Assembly: GCA_905480575.1 (NCBI GenBank)
Contig: CAJQQZ010000057.1
Location: 1 to 58,020, forward strand
Source: an uncultured Alphaproteobacteria bacterium
GTDB lineage: Bacteria > Pseudomonadota > Alphaproteobacteria > UBA7985 > CAJQQZ01
Length of the DNA stretch: 58,020 nt
Reading direction: 5' to 3'
Below the pieces are notes generated by a model. The model was not told where the DNA came from. It was given only the letters and a program-made list of their open reading frames with translations, and did no database searches. Position numbers and translations under genes: made by a program. Below are positions 24,365 through 33,115 of the stretch, one piece after another (position 1 is the stretch's first letter; each line of letters starts with the position of its first letter).

Positions 24365-25804
24365 ATGAGCAACATGAAATCAAACTACATCAATGGACAA
24401 TGGGTTGGATCTTCCCAAGGTCGTGAAAACTATAACCCATCTGATTTGGATTCGTTGGTCGGCACCTACGCGGTAGCCGACGAGCAGATGACACAAGACG
24501 CCATCGCTGCTGCGCAAGCTGCTTGGCCAAAGTGGAACGCAGTTGGCCTAGAGCAACGCGGCACAATTCTAACTTCCATTGGCAATGAAATTATCGCGAG
24601 AAAAGAAGAGCTCGGCAAACTTCTTTCTTCTGAGGAAGGCAAGCCACACGCTGAGGGTATGGGCGAAGTGATGCGCGCCGGGCAGTTCTTCCAGTACTAC
24701 GGTGGTGAATGTCTTCGCCAGGTCGACGACTTCGCAATGTCAGTCCGTGCAAACGTAGAAGCAGATTGTCGTCGCGAGCCAGTTGGTGTTGTTGGCATCA
24801 TTACACCTTGGAACTTCCCAATTGCTATCGCTGCATGGAAAGCTGCACCCGCTTTAGCTTATGGTAACTCCGTTGTATTGAAGTCCGCCGATCTTGTTCC
24901 AGCTTCTGCGTGGGCATTGACAGAAATCATTTCCCGCCATGGCCTTCCAGATGGCACTTTCAATCTAGTTATGGGCCGCGGTTCTGTTGTTGGCGAAACG
25001 TTAATCACCTCTCCTGACGTTGATGCCATTACTTTCACAGGCTCTGACGCAACAGGTCGTCATATCGCTCGCGCCGCAGCAGAAAATCTAACAAAGCTGC
25101 AGATGGAGATGGGTGGTAAAAACCCTATAGTTGTATTGGATGATGCAGATCTCGACACTGCTGTTGCTTCCGCCGTCAATGGCGCTTTCTTTGCAACGGG
25201 TCAGCGTTGTACAGCTTCCTCTCGTATGATCGTTCAAGAAGGCATCCACGACAAATTTGTGGCTGGCGTGACCGAAGCCATCAAAAACCTCAAAGTTGGT
25301 CACGCGCTTGAAGCTGGCACACAACTTGGCCCAGTAGTCGATGAAAAGCAGTTCTCCACCAATATGAAGTACATGGACATCGGCAAGTCTGAAGCCAATC
25401 TCGTTTGGGGTGGTGAGGCGCTAGAACAGAAGACCAGAGGCTACTACATGTCTCCTGCTCTCTTCACAGAAGCCAACAACCAAATGCGCATCAGCCGCGA
25501 AGAAATTTTTGGCCCGATTGCTTCTGTTATCCGTGTGAAAGACTATGACGAGGCCCTGGAGGTTTCCAACGATACGCCATTTGGATTAACCTCGGCGATC
25601 ATCACTTCATCACTTAAACATGCTACACACTACAAGCGTAATTCTGTGTCAGGTGTTGTGACGGTTAATCTTCCATCTGCTGGTGTCGATTACCATTTGG
25701 CCTTCGGCGGCAGAAAAGGGTCATCTTACGGTTCGCGTGAACAGGGACAATATGCTAAGGAATTTTTCACAACAGTGAAAACCACCTACACCAACCCTAT
25801 GTAA
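24365..25804 (+). CDS. NAD(P)-dependent aldehyde dehydrogenase (ketoglutarate-semialdehyde type)
   Basis: A 479-residue aldehyde dehydrogenase. It has the substrate-channel motif TPWNFPIAIAAWK, cofactor-binding FTGSDATGRHI, the general-base glutamate in MEMGGKNP and the nucleophilic cysteine in FFATGQRCTASS. The sequence style matches 2,5-dioxovalerate (alpha-ketoglutarate semialdehyde) dehydrogenases that end sugar-acid and hydroxyproline catabolism, but other aldehydes are possible. ATG at 24365 is chosen because the preceding 29 residues do not look like this family. It is followed nine bases later by the M19-like gene. Confidence 0.88.
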   Translation: MSNMKSNYINGQWVGSSQGRENYNPSDLDSLVGTYAVADEQMTQDAIAAAQAAWPKWNAVGLEQRGTILTSIGNEIIARKEELGKLLSSEEGKPHAEGMGEVMRAGQFFQYYGGECLRQVDDFAMSVRANVEADCRREPVGVVGIITPWNFPIAIAAWKAAPALAYGNSVVLKSADLVPASAWALTEIISRHGLPDGTFNLVMGRGSVVGETLITSPDVDAITFTGSDATGRHIARAAAENLTKLQMEMGGKNPIVVLDDADLDTAVASAVNGAFFATGQRCTASSRMIVQEGIHDKFVAGVTEAIKNLKVGHALEAGTQLGPVVDEKQFSTNMKYMDIGKSEANLVWGGEALEQKTRGYYMSPALFTEANNQMRISREEIFGPIASVIRVKDYDEALEVSNDTPFGLTSAIITSSLKHATHYKRNSVSGVVTVNLPSAGVDYHLAFGGRKGSSYGSREQGQYAKEFFTTVKTTYTNPM

Positions 25805-25813
25805 GATTTAGTT

Positions 25814-26815
25814 ATGGCTGAACTTGAAAAGATGGCCGGTGTTCGCATCGATGGCCTGCAGTATACGAACTACAACCGAGAACTTTTCGAAGATCTCAAA
25901 GCAGCGGGCCTCGATTGTGTACATGTTACACTCGCTTATTGGGAGGATGCCAGGCAATGTCTGACGCTTTTCTCTAAGTGGAATCGCCATTTTGTTGAGC
26001 ACAGCGACTTAATCATGCCGGTAAAAACCGGCGCCGATATCGTCAAAGCGCGTGAGACAGGCAAAGTTGGCATCGTGTTTGGAGCACAGAACTGTTCTCC
26101 TATCGATGCCGAACTTGGCTTGGTTGAGGTGATGAATGGCCTGGGCCTCAAGTTCATGCAATTGACCTATAATAATCAAAGCTTGATCGGTGCAGGTTGT
26201 TTTGAAACTGAAGACCCAGGCATTTCTCGCTTTGGTAAGAATGTAATTGCCGAGATGAACCGCGTTGGCATGGTGATCGACATGTCCCATTCGGCGGAAA
26301 GAACCACGCTGGAAGCCATTGATATCTCGTCTCGTCCGATATCAATTACGCACGCAAATCCGCTTTCATTCAAGAAATCACTACGTAACAAGTCCAAAGC
26401 AGTTCTAAGCGCGTTGACCGAGCGCGGTGGCATGTTGGGCTTTGTACTTTATCCGCTTTTCCTAAAAGACGGTGCCGAAACAAGCCTCGAAGACTTCACT
26501 GAGATGGTCGCAGATACCGCTGACCGTTATGGCGTTGACAACATCGGAATCGGCAGCGATCTATGCCGCAATTGGCCCTATGAGGTTGTAGAGTGGATGC
26601 GCAACGGCAGCTGGACCTTCGAGACCGTTTACGGTGAAGGCGGCGCAGGTGTTCGTGAATGGCCCAAACAGCCGGAATGGTTTGAAAAAGCATCCGACTT
26701 CATCAAAATTGAAAGTGGCCTAAAACGTCAGGGCTTCCACTCAACTGAGATCGACAAGATCCTCGGTCTGAACTGGTATCGTTTCATGGATGAAAGCTTT
26801 GCGCCCCAATCCTGA
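25814..26815 (+). CDS. M19 (renal dipeptidase-like) protein with incomplete zinc site
   Basis: A 333-residue amidohydrolase-superfamily protein of the membrane dipeptidase (M19) family: LKFMQLTYNN, IDMSHSAERT with H159, ISITHANP with H180 and GIGSDL with D249 match the conserved strands. The usual N-terminal HxD pair is absent (RIDGLQYTNYN in its place), and the bridging glutamate position reads GAQN. So only the ligands of one metal and the base-binding aspartate remain. No signal peptide is present. It therefore probably does not act as a standard binuclear dipeptidase. Its close coupling to the aldehyde dehydrogenase suggests a hydrolytic or ring-opening step in the same pathway. Confidence 0.82.
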   Translation: MAELEKMAGVRIDGLQYTNYNRELFEDLKAAGLDCVHVTLAYWEDARQCLTLFSKWNRHFVEHSDLIMPVKTGADIVKARETGKVGIVFGAQNCSPIDAELGLVEVMNGLGLKFMQLTYNNQSLIGAGCFETEDPGISRFGKNVIAEMNRVGMVIDMSHSAERTTLEAIDISSRPISITHANPLSFKKSLRNKSKAVLSALTERGGMLGFVLYPLFLKDGAETSLEDFTEMVADTADRYGVDNIGIGSDLCRNWPYEVVEWMRNGSWTFETVYGEGGAGVREWPKQPEWFEKASDFIKIESGLKRQGFHSTEIDKILGLNWYRFMDESFAPQS

Positions 26816-26916
26816 TCTATTGTTTCTTTTTTGAGACATAGTTGTCGCCAAACACAGTGATTGCGCTTCAATTGAAGGCCCGTTAAACCTCCTCTATCTT
26901 AAAACATGGAGGTCTT

Positions 26917-27867
26917 ATGGGATTGTTGGTTGACGGTGTCTGGCATACGGATTGGTACGAAACTAAATCGTCTGGTGGCAAATTTGAGCGCAGTGAAGCT
27001 CAATTCAGGAAATGGGTTTCTGCGTCCTCGAACGCTCAATTCAAGCCAGAGAGAAATAGATACCATCTCTATATCTCCCACGCCTGCCCTTGGGCCAACA
27101 GAACGGCTATCGTCAGAAAGCTTAAGAACTTAGAAGACGTTATTTCTCTCTCTTCGGTTGAAGCTTTCATGGGTGATGACGGTTGGAGCTTTGGCACTGA
27201 TGGCGACCCAGTCAATGGCAAGTCTTTTGCCAGAGAAATTTATACGACAGCAGACCCTCAGTATTCGGGCAGAGTAACCGTTCCTATTCTTTGGGACAGA
27301 CAATTAAAAACCATCGTCAGCAATGAATCGGCAGAAATCATCAGGATGCTGAATTCTGAGTTTTCAGAATTTTCCGGTAACAGTCCCGACCTTTATCCGG
27401 AGCCGCTGAGGGACGACATCGATCAAATCAATGCCAAAATCTACGAAAGCCTGAACAACGGCGTTTACAGGTGCGGGTTCGCAACCACTCAAGCATCCTA
27501 TGAAGCAGCTTTCTATCCGCTCTTCGATTGCCTCGACCAACTTGAAGAGCGCCTTTCAAATCAACGTTATCTCGTTGGAGATCAGTTGACGGAAGCTGAC
27601 GTTCGACTGTTCACTACGCTTGTTCGATTTGACGCTGTCTATGTATCGCACTTCAAATGCAATAAAAAGAGGATCGCCGATTACCCAGCACTTTCAGGCT
27701 ATTTATGTGATCTTTATCACAGAAACGAATTTAGCAGCACCGTAGTCATGAGTGAAATCAAAGATCACTATTACGGAAGTCACGAATCTATCAATCCAAC
27801 GAGGATCGTACCAGTTGGACCGGAACTGAACTTTGACAGGGCACACAACCGTGCCGAATTGCCTTAA
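26917..27867 (+). CDS. glutathionyl-hydroquinone reductase (GST xi class)
   Basis: A 316-residue glutathione-dependent reductase of the YqjG/ECM4 family, which removes glutathione from glutathionyl-hydroquinones. The active-site cysteine lies in ISHACPWANRT, with the partner motifs VPILWDRQLKTIVSNESAEI and LTEADVRLFTTLVRFD. A strong GGAGGT ribosome-binding site precedes the ATG. It stands alone on its strand, well separated from neighbours. It would act in the cytosol in quinone or aromatic detoxification. Confidence 0.93.
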   Translation: MGLLVDGVWHTDWYETKSSGGKFERSEAQFRKWVSASSNAQFKPERNRYHLYISHACPWANRTAIVRKLKNLEDVISLSSVEAFMGDDGWSFGTDGDPVNGKSFAREIYTTADPQYSGRVTVPILWDRQLKTIVSNESAEIIRMLNSEFSEFSGNSPDLYPEPLRDDIDQINAKIYESLNNGVYRCGFATTQASYEAAFYPLFDCLDQLEERLSNQRYLVGDQLTEADVRLFTTLVRFDAVYVSHFKCNKKRIADYPALSGYLCDLYHRNEFSSTVVMSEIKDHYYGSHESINPTRIVPVGPELNFDRAHNRAELP

Positions 27868-27919
27868 CAGCAATAAGTATATCAGAAATCCCGCAGAACT
27901 AAATCAGAGAGAAAGATTA

Positions 27920-28497
27920 ATGAAAAAAGTACTTTAGCGACAACGCTTCTGGGCGCATTTGCCTTTTCAACTTCGGCAATCGCAGCCGACAAATGGGAGT
28001 TTGACTCCAGCCACGCGACCATTTTGTTCGAGTACAATCACCTTGGTTTCTCAACAACGTATGGTGTATTTCGCACTTTCACAGGTGAGTTAATGTTAGA
28101 CGAAGACGATCCAACGAACTCGTCCGTCACAGCAGAAATTCCGTTGAGTTCATTGGATACCCTTTGGGAAAAAAGAGACAACCATCTGAGATCGCCTGAT
28201 TTCTTCGATGCTGATATGGACCCTGTCATCACGTTCACGAGCACGAGTGTGACAAACGTCGATGGCAATACGGCTCAAGTGAACGGCGACCTGTCCATTC
28301 ACGGAACAACAGCCTCCGTCACATTGGATGTTGTCTTGAACAAAATGGCAGATCACCCCATGGCGAAAAAGCCTTGGGCTGGTTTCGATGCTTCCACAAC
28401 CATTAAACGGTCAGATTTCGGTGTCGACAAGTTTGCGCCATGGGTTGGTGACGAAGTCAAAGTGACTATCTCAGTCGAAGCTATGAAAGCCGAGTAA
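27920..28497 (+). pseudogene. YceI-family periplasmic protein, start cut off by an apparent frameshift
   Basis: The body (DKWEFDSSHATILFEYNHLGF onward) is a clear YceI lipocalin-like domain, which binds polyisoprenoid-type lipids. The natural ATG at 27920 reads MKKVL and stops. One extra A in the six-A run at 27923-27928 would give MKKSTLATTLLGAFAF and then STSAIAADKW, a proper signal peptide ending at AIA. So the gene appears to lack one base. The only in-frame start available otherwise is a TTG at 28024 inside the mature domain. It precedes cytochrome b561 and a second intact YceI gene. This may be a sequencing error in a homopolymer, a real inactivating deletion, or a slippage-controlled gene. 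Confidence 0.8.
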
Positions 28498-28603
28498 TCT
28501 CCAACAGTTAACCTAATCAGCGATGGATTGGCTCGAATCACCTTTTGGTGCTGCCCTTCCATCGCCACTAAAGCCATTTAGAACCGGTACCGGAGTTTTG
28601 AGA

Positions 28604-29158
28604 ATGTCATTGATGAATACCAGAGAAAGCTACGGCACTATCGCCAAATTGTTCCATTGGACAATTGGTTTAATGCTGTTGTTTAATCTTGGACTTGGGA
28701 AGTACATGCATAATCTCCCAAACACTCCTGACAAGTTCCAACTTTATGCACTCCACAAGTCATTGGGTATCACGATCCTGACCCTGGTTGTTTTGAGGCT
28801 CGTTTGGACGTTGGTGAATCCTAAGCCCAGAATGCTCGACGAGAAAATGAAGAGTTGGGAAGTGAAATTGGCAAAGGGCGTTCACTATGTCCTTTATATC
28901 CTCATGATTTTTGTCCCGCTGACTGGATGGCTCATGAACTCTGCGGCCGGATTCCCTACGTCCTGGTTTAACATCCTGACGCTACCATCTTTGTTAAGTG
29001 CCGATAAAACTATGCAGGGCTTTTTTGGCGAAGTTCATGAAATACTTGCGATGGGATTCATCCTTATCTTCTTGCTGCATTTAGCCGGAGCTTTAAAACA
29101 TCATTTCATTGTGAAAGATCGCACTTTGCTGCGTATGCTCCCGTTCACCAAAAATTAG
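28604..29158 (+). CDS. cytochrome b561
   Basis: A 184-residue four-helix membrane protein of the bacterial b561 type. Haem-ligand histidines are seen in AKLFHWTIG, ALHKSLG, KGVHYVLY and VHEILAMG. Start at 28604 (MSLMNTRESYG) follows CGGAG; the ORF extends further upstream without family resemblance. It lies between two YceI genes, as in the yceJ-yceI arrangement, and probably passes electrons between quinones and a periplasmic partner. Confidence 0.9.
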   Translation: MSLMNTRESYGTIAKLFHWTIGLMLLFNLGLGKYMHNLPNTPDKFQLYALHKSLGITILTLVVLRLVWTLVNPKPRMLDEKMKSWEVKLAKGVHYVLYILMIFVPLTGWLMNSAAGFPTSWFNILTLPSLLSADKTMQGFFGEVHEILAMGFILIFLLHLAGALKHHFIVKDRTLLRMLPFTKN

Positions 29159-29167
29159 GATCCAGAC

Positions 29168-29722
29168 ATGAAACTTAAATTGATCACACTTGCTTTGGCC
29201 TCCACATTGTCCATCCCTGCTTTCGCAAGCGATTGGGTGATGGACAAAGAAGCCAGCTCTCTCTCATTTATGGCGACGCAGTCAGGAGCAGAATTCACAG
29301 GCCAGTTTAAAACCTTCGACGCCAAAATTAATTTTGATCAGGAAGCACTCGACAGCTTAACAATCTCAGTCACAATCGACATGGCTTCAGTGGACACAAA
29401 TGCCGGTGATAGAGATTCCCAACTGCCGACAGCGGCTTGGTTCGATACCAGCCAATTTACGACAGCTATTTTTGAAAGCAACACCATCAGATCTTTGGGC
29501 GGAGACAACTATGAGGCCGAAGGGAAACTGAGTATCAAGGGCATTGCCCAAGATGTCACCCTTCCCTTTTCATTGGTGATTGATGGCAACAAGGCTTCAT
29601 CTACTGGTTCACTAATCCTCGACCGGTTAGATTATCAGGTTGGTTCTGGAGACTGGGCCAACGAATCAATGGTTGGCTTCCCGGTTACGGTTTCTTTCTC
29701 TATTGAAGCGACTTCCAACTAA
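29168..29722 (+). CDS. YceI-family periplasmic protein
   Basis: A 184-residue exported protein. Its signal peptide MKLKLITLALASTLSIPAFA is followed by SDWVMDKEASSLSFMATQSG, the beta-barrel lipocalin-like YceI domain, including DRDSQLPTAAWFDTSQF and LSIKGIAQDVTLPFSL. Family members bind amphiphiles such as polyisoprenoid quinone precursors. It starts nine bases after b561 and is the intact member of the two YceI genes here. The two YceI proteins are not near-identical, so they are not a recent duplicate. Confidence 0.93.
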   Translation: MKLKLITLALASTLSIPAFASDWVMDKEASSLSFMATQSGAEFTGQFKTFDAKINFDQEALDSLTISVTIDMASVDTNAGDRDSQLPTAAWFDTSQFTTAIFESNTIRSLGGDNYEAEGKLSIKGIAQDVTLPFSLVIDGNKASSTGSLILDRLDYQVGSGDWANESMVGFPVTVSFSIEATSN

Positions 29723-29798
29723 ACAGCTTGAAAGCCATTGAGGTCATAAAGAAAGGCCATTAGGATCAACAAAGTTTCAAAAACTGAAGTTAGTCCAA

Positions 29799-30608
29799 TT
29801 GTCTTTAACCCAATGCACGATCACAGAAATTGCTGCAGAAGTCGCAAACGGTTCTTTGCTTGGAGTGCCCGCCGACTATAGCGGCGTTCCAATGGCTTTT
29901 ACCCGAGAGCTAATACGCCAGGGCAAACAGGACCTTGATCTCTTTTGCCTGCCCCAATCAACGTTGCAAGCTGATATGCTTATCGGAGCAGGTTGTGTGC
30001 GCAGCGTTGAAACCGCCGCGATAACTTTGGGCGAGTACGGTCTTGCGCCCTGTTTCACCAGATTTGTGCAAGAAGGCCAACTTCAGATTAAGGATTCCAC
30101 TTGCCCGGCTCTTCATGCCGCTTTGCAAGCTACTGAGAGAGCTGTTCCCTTCTCTCCGCTGCGCGGGCTGATCGGAAGCGATCTCGTAAAACATCGCTCC
30201 GATTGGCAGATCATCTCTAACCCCTTTTCAGACGATGAAGATCCGATAATTCTAATACCGGCTGTTTCTCCAGATGTTTCGGTCATCCACGCGCAAAAGG
30301 CCGATCGAAACGGCAATGTCTGGATTGGTCGCCGCAAAGAAGTAGCAACCTTGATTCATGCCTCAAAGAAGAATTTCATGACTGTCGAAGAAATTGTCGA
30401 CGTGGACTTCTATGACAACGAAGTTCTAGCGGCTGGTGTCCTGCCGGGGTTTTACATTGACGCTATAGCAATCGCCGAGAATGGTGCTTGGCCGTTGGCT
30501 CTCGGCAATCGCTACGCCACCGACGAAACTCATATGAAAGACTATGCTTTAAGGGCGAAAACGGAAGAAGGGTTTCAAGCTTATCTCTCTGAGAACTTGA
30601 AGGTCTAA
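29799..30608 (+). CDS. CoA-transferase family I, subunit A
   Basis: A 269-residue alpha subunit of the glutaconate CoA-transferase-like family, recognised from LIRQGKQDLDLFCLPQ, MLIGAGCVRSVETAAITLGEYG, SVIHAQKADRNGNVWIG and the C-terminal ENGAWPLALGNRYATD. It is shorter than the 320-residue Acidaminococcus enzyme. The start is a TTG at 29799 (MSLTQCTITEIA); no better in-frame ATG matches the family. It is followed four bases later by the beta subunit. Because the beta subunit lacks the catalytic glutamate, the pair may be a ring-opening hydrolase of the IpdAB kind rather than a transferase. Confidence 0.85.
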   Translation: MSLTQCTITEIAAEVANGSLLGVPADYSGVPMAFTRELIRQGKQDLDLFCLPQSTLQADMLIGAGCVRSVETAAITLGEYGLAPCFTRFVQEGQLQIKDSTCPALHAALQATERAVPFSPLRGLIGSDLVKHRSDWQIISNPFSDDEDPIILIPAVSPDVSVIHAQKADRNGNVWIGRRKEVATLIHASKKNFMTVEEIVDVDFYDNEVLAAGVLPGFYIDAIAIAENGAWPLALGNRYATDETHMKDYALRAKTEEGFQAYLSENLKV

Positions 30609-30612
30609 AGCG

Positions 30613-31338
30613 ATGGATTATAAACTCGAAGAATTGCTAATCTGTTGCCTATCAAGCAAGCTTCATTCAATGCGGCATATAGCAATCGGCGCCGCATCTC
30701 CTATCCCGGCGGGCGCAGCCTTCATGGCAAGAGAGCAAGCGAACAAGTCCATGCACATCACCTTGCTTGCCAGCCAAAAACACAACCACTTTACAGATGG
30801 TAGTCGCGAGCTCTTTGATGCCGCCGCACAAGGGCGCATAGATGCTTTCTTCTTGGGTGGTGTGCAGATCGATGGCAAAGCGAACATCAATTTGATCGGG
30901 ACAGGAGAGTACCCAAACACAGAACGCAGGTTCCCAGGATCCTTTGGCTCGGCCTTGATGTACTACGTCGTTCCATCTGTTTTCCTGTTTCGATTGCAAC
31001 ACAATCGCCGCTCAATGGTGGAGACTGTTGATTTCATATCTGCGCCGGGATTTTCTCCACCTGAAGTCTACCGCCCTGGTGGGCCGGTTGCCTTGATCAC
31101 CAACAAGTGCCTCTTCTCCGTTGACAAAGAACGACAGCGTTTCCGGTTGGAAAGCTTGCATCCCGGTGTCACCCTCGAGGAAATCAAAGATCTCACTGGC
31201 TTCGACTTCGATCATGATAGAGCTCCAGACATCACGCAAGAACCAACCCAAGAACAGTTGCAACTGTTGCGTGGTATAATAGCACTAGAAATCGCTGAAT
31301 CTTACCCCTTATTCGCCAAACAAACTTTTGACATTTAG
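30613..31338 (+). CDS. CoA-transferase family I, subunit B, lacking the catalytic glutamate
   Basis: A 241-residue beta subunit of the same family as subunit A, with RHIAIGAASPIPAGAAFMAR near residues 21-40, FFLGGVQIDGKANINLIG and GPVALITNKCLF. In true transferases a YESG-type strand carries the glutamate that forms the CoA ester; the equivalent strand here reads ITLLASQKHNH (about 49-59), so the residue is missing. Proteins of this family without it, such as IpdB, hydrolyse or open rings of CoA thioesters. Substrate unknown; the neighbouring CaiB/BaiF gene fits CoA-thioester catabolism. Confidence 0.83.
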   Translation: MDYKLEELLICCLSSKLHSMRHIAIGAASPIPAGAAFMAREQANKSMHITLLASQKHNHFTDGSRELFDAAAQGRIDAFFLGGVQIDGKANINLIGTGEYPNTERRFPGSFGSALMYYVVPSVFLFRLQHNRRSMVETVDFISAPGFSPPEVYRPGGPVALITNKCLFSVDKERQRFRLESLHPGVTLEEIKDLTGFDFDHDRAPDITQEPTQEQLQLLRGIIALEIAESYPLFAKQTFDI

Positions 31339-31349
31339 AAAGCCGATAC

Positions 31350-32540
31350 ATGACAGAAAATAAAGGCGCCCTCGCCGGTCTAAAAGTGCTCGACCTCTCT
31401 CGGGTCCTCGGTGGCCCTTATGCGACACAAATTTTGGCCGACCACGGCGCAGAGCTTATCAAAGTCGAGCCACCAACTGGTGACGAAGTACGCACCTGGG
31501 GGCCGCCCTTCAAAGATGGGGCTGCTTCTTACTTCATCGGTGTTAACCGCAACAAACGGGGCATGTCTCTCGACTTTCGTAAGGAAGAAGCCCGTGAAAT
31601 ACTGTTTAAGCTGTTGGAAGACGCCGACGTGCTGATCGAGAACCTGAAGGCTGGCACCCTGGAGAAATGGGGTCTTGGGTATGATGATATTCTGAAGGAA
31701 CGCTTTCCGCGCCTGATATATTGCCGGCTAACAGGCTTTGGTGTCGACGGGCCTTTGGGAGGGCTTCCTGGTTATGACGCCGCTATTCAGGCCTTTGCTG
31801 GCCTTATGTCGATCAACGGAGATCCACAAGCCGGCCCAACAAAACTCGGCACGCCTATCGTTGACATAGGGGCTGGTATGATGTGTCTCAATGGCATCCT
31901 CATGGCACTCTATGAACGCCAGACATCGGGACTTGGACAATGCATCGACGTCTCTCTCTTTGATGCTGGCATAGCGATGCTGCACCCTCAAGCCCCCAAC
32001 TGGTTCCTTTCAGGTAAAGATCCAGTCCCCATGGGCAACGGCCATCCCAACATCACACCTTATGATCGTTTTGAAACTGCCAACGGACAAATCTTCCTTG
32101 CCGTTGGTAACAACAAGCAATTCAAAATTTTCTGCAATGAATTAGGTTTGGACGGCGTTGCCGAAGACTCTCGCTTCCTGAACATGTCCGACCGCAACAA
32201 CAACCGAGAAGCCCTCAATGAAATTGTCCGCGAAGCCTTGCTGAAAGTTGACGGCAAGACGTTCGCCGAGCATTTGCTCAAGATCGGTGTACCAGCTGGA
32301 CCAGTGCTTTCTATCCCAGAGGTAATGAACCACCCTCACACCATCCACAACAAAATGCGGGTATCAAAAGATGGATATGAGGGCACGGGTATCCCGATCA
32401 AATTTAGCCGCACGCCTGGAGAAGTTCGCCAAGGCCCACCTGTCTTTAACGGCGAGACGAAAACCATTCTCCGCGAACATGGTTACAGTGACGAAGACAT
32501 TTCAAAATTGGAAGCCACGGGAGCATTTCCGTCAACTTGA
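31350..32540 (+). CDS. CaiB/BaiF-family (class III) CoA-transferase
   Basis: A 396-residue class III CoA-transferase. The N-terminal motif LKVLDLSRVLGGPYATQILAD, the GYDAAIQAFAGLM block and the catalytic aspartate D172 in GTPIVDIGAGM are all present, with the C-terminal NPHTI-type segment (MNHPHTIHNKM). It moves CoA between carboxylic acids, as in formyl-CoA or (S)-methylmalyl/carnitine systems. It is 11 bp downstream of subunit B. One CoA-transferase of each class next to each other suggests a pathway that needs a dedicated CoA-loading step. Confidence 0.9.
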   Translation: MTENKGALAGLKVLDLSRVLGGPYATQILADHGAELIKVEPPTGDEVRTWGPPFKDGAASYFIGVNRNKRGMSLDFRKEEAREILFKLLEDADVLIENLKAGTLEKWGLGYDDILKERFPRLIYCRLTGFGVDGPLGGLPGYDAAIQAFAGLMSINGDPQAGPTKLGTPIVDIGAGMMCLNGILMALYERQTSGLGQCIDVSLFDAGIAMLHPQAPNWFLSGKDPVPMGNGHPNITPYDRFETANGQIFLAVGNNKQFKIFCNELGLDGVAEDSRFLNMSDRNNNREALNEIVREALLKVDGKTFAEHLLKIGVPAGPVLSIPEVMNHPHTIHNKMRVSKDGYEGTGIPIKFSRTPGEVRQGPPVFNGETKTILREHGYSDEDISKLEATGAFPST

Positions 32541-32605
32541 CTCAAATCAAAGCCACGAGAGTAGTTTGCTGATATCATTTGAATAACCTAGAAAAGGAGA
32601 TATGC

Positions 32606-33097
32606 ATGATAAAGCAAACGTCAAACTTCTCTGAAGGCGCCGAAGTTCAGTGGTTAACTGGTAAAACACTGTTTACTCGCATTGCTGCTGGCAAGCTTAC
32701 AGGTTTTCTGATTGGTGCCGTCGGCTTTTTTGTGATGCCTTATCTATGGCCAGACAGCTCGCCTGCTATTCGGTGGGGGATACTTTGTTGGTACACCACT
32801 CTAGGTGCCTTCATCGCCATGTTTGGGCTGATGACTTGGCATCCAGTTCTTAAAATATCCATGCCGTGGTGGTTCAGAGGGATATTCCTTGGTGCCTGGA
32901 TGAACTTCCTATTGGTGTTGTTTGCTTACCAGCAACTAGAGGCAATGCTAGCAATCTGGCCTGGTAACGGCGGGATTTTTCAGTCTCCCCTCTGGTTCAT
33001 CGTCGAAGGTGCCATCATTGGGTTAGTCATCGACTATGCAGCAACAAAGCTCGTGGGCGAAGGCAGCAAACTTACGATTTCTTCGAAGCCTTCTTGA
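32606..33097 (+). CDS. hypothetical integral membrane protein
   Basis: A 163-residue protein with about four hydrophobic segments (ending in YAATKLVGEG), including GFLIGAVGFFVMPYLW, WGILCWYTTLGAFIAMFGL, GIFLGAWMNFLLVLFAY and IVEGAIIGLVIDY. Start at 32606 is supported by a strong AAAGGAGA ribosome-binding site; the longer frame begins at a TTG without support. No family is recognised. It lies downstream of the CaiB/BaiF gene and is convergent with the S41 peptidase. Confidence 0.75.
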   Translation: MIKQTSNFSEGAEVQWLTGKTLFTRIAAGKLTGFLIGAVGFFVMPYLWPDSSPAIRWGILCWYTTLGAFIAMFGLMTWHPVLKISMPWWFRGIFLGAWMNFLLVLFAYQQLEAMLAIWPGNGGIFQSPLWFIVEGAIIGLVIDYAATKLVGEGSKLTISSKPS

Positions 33098-33115
33098 GGT
33101 CAATTAGGCTGGCAA

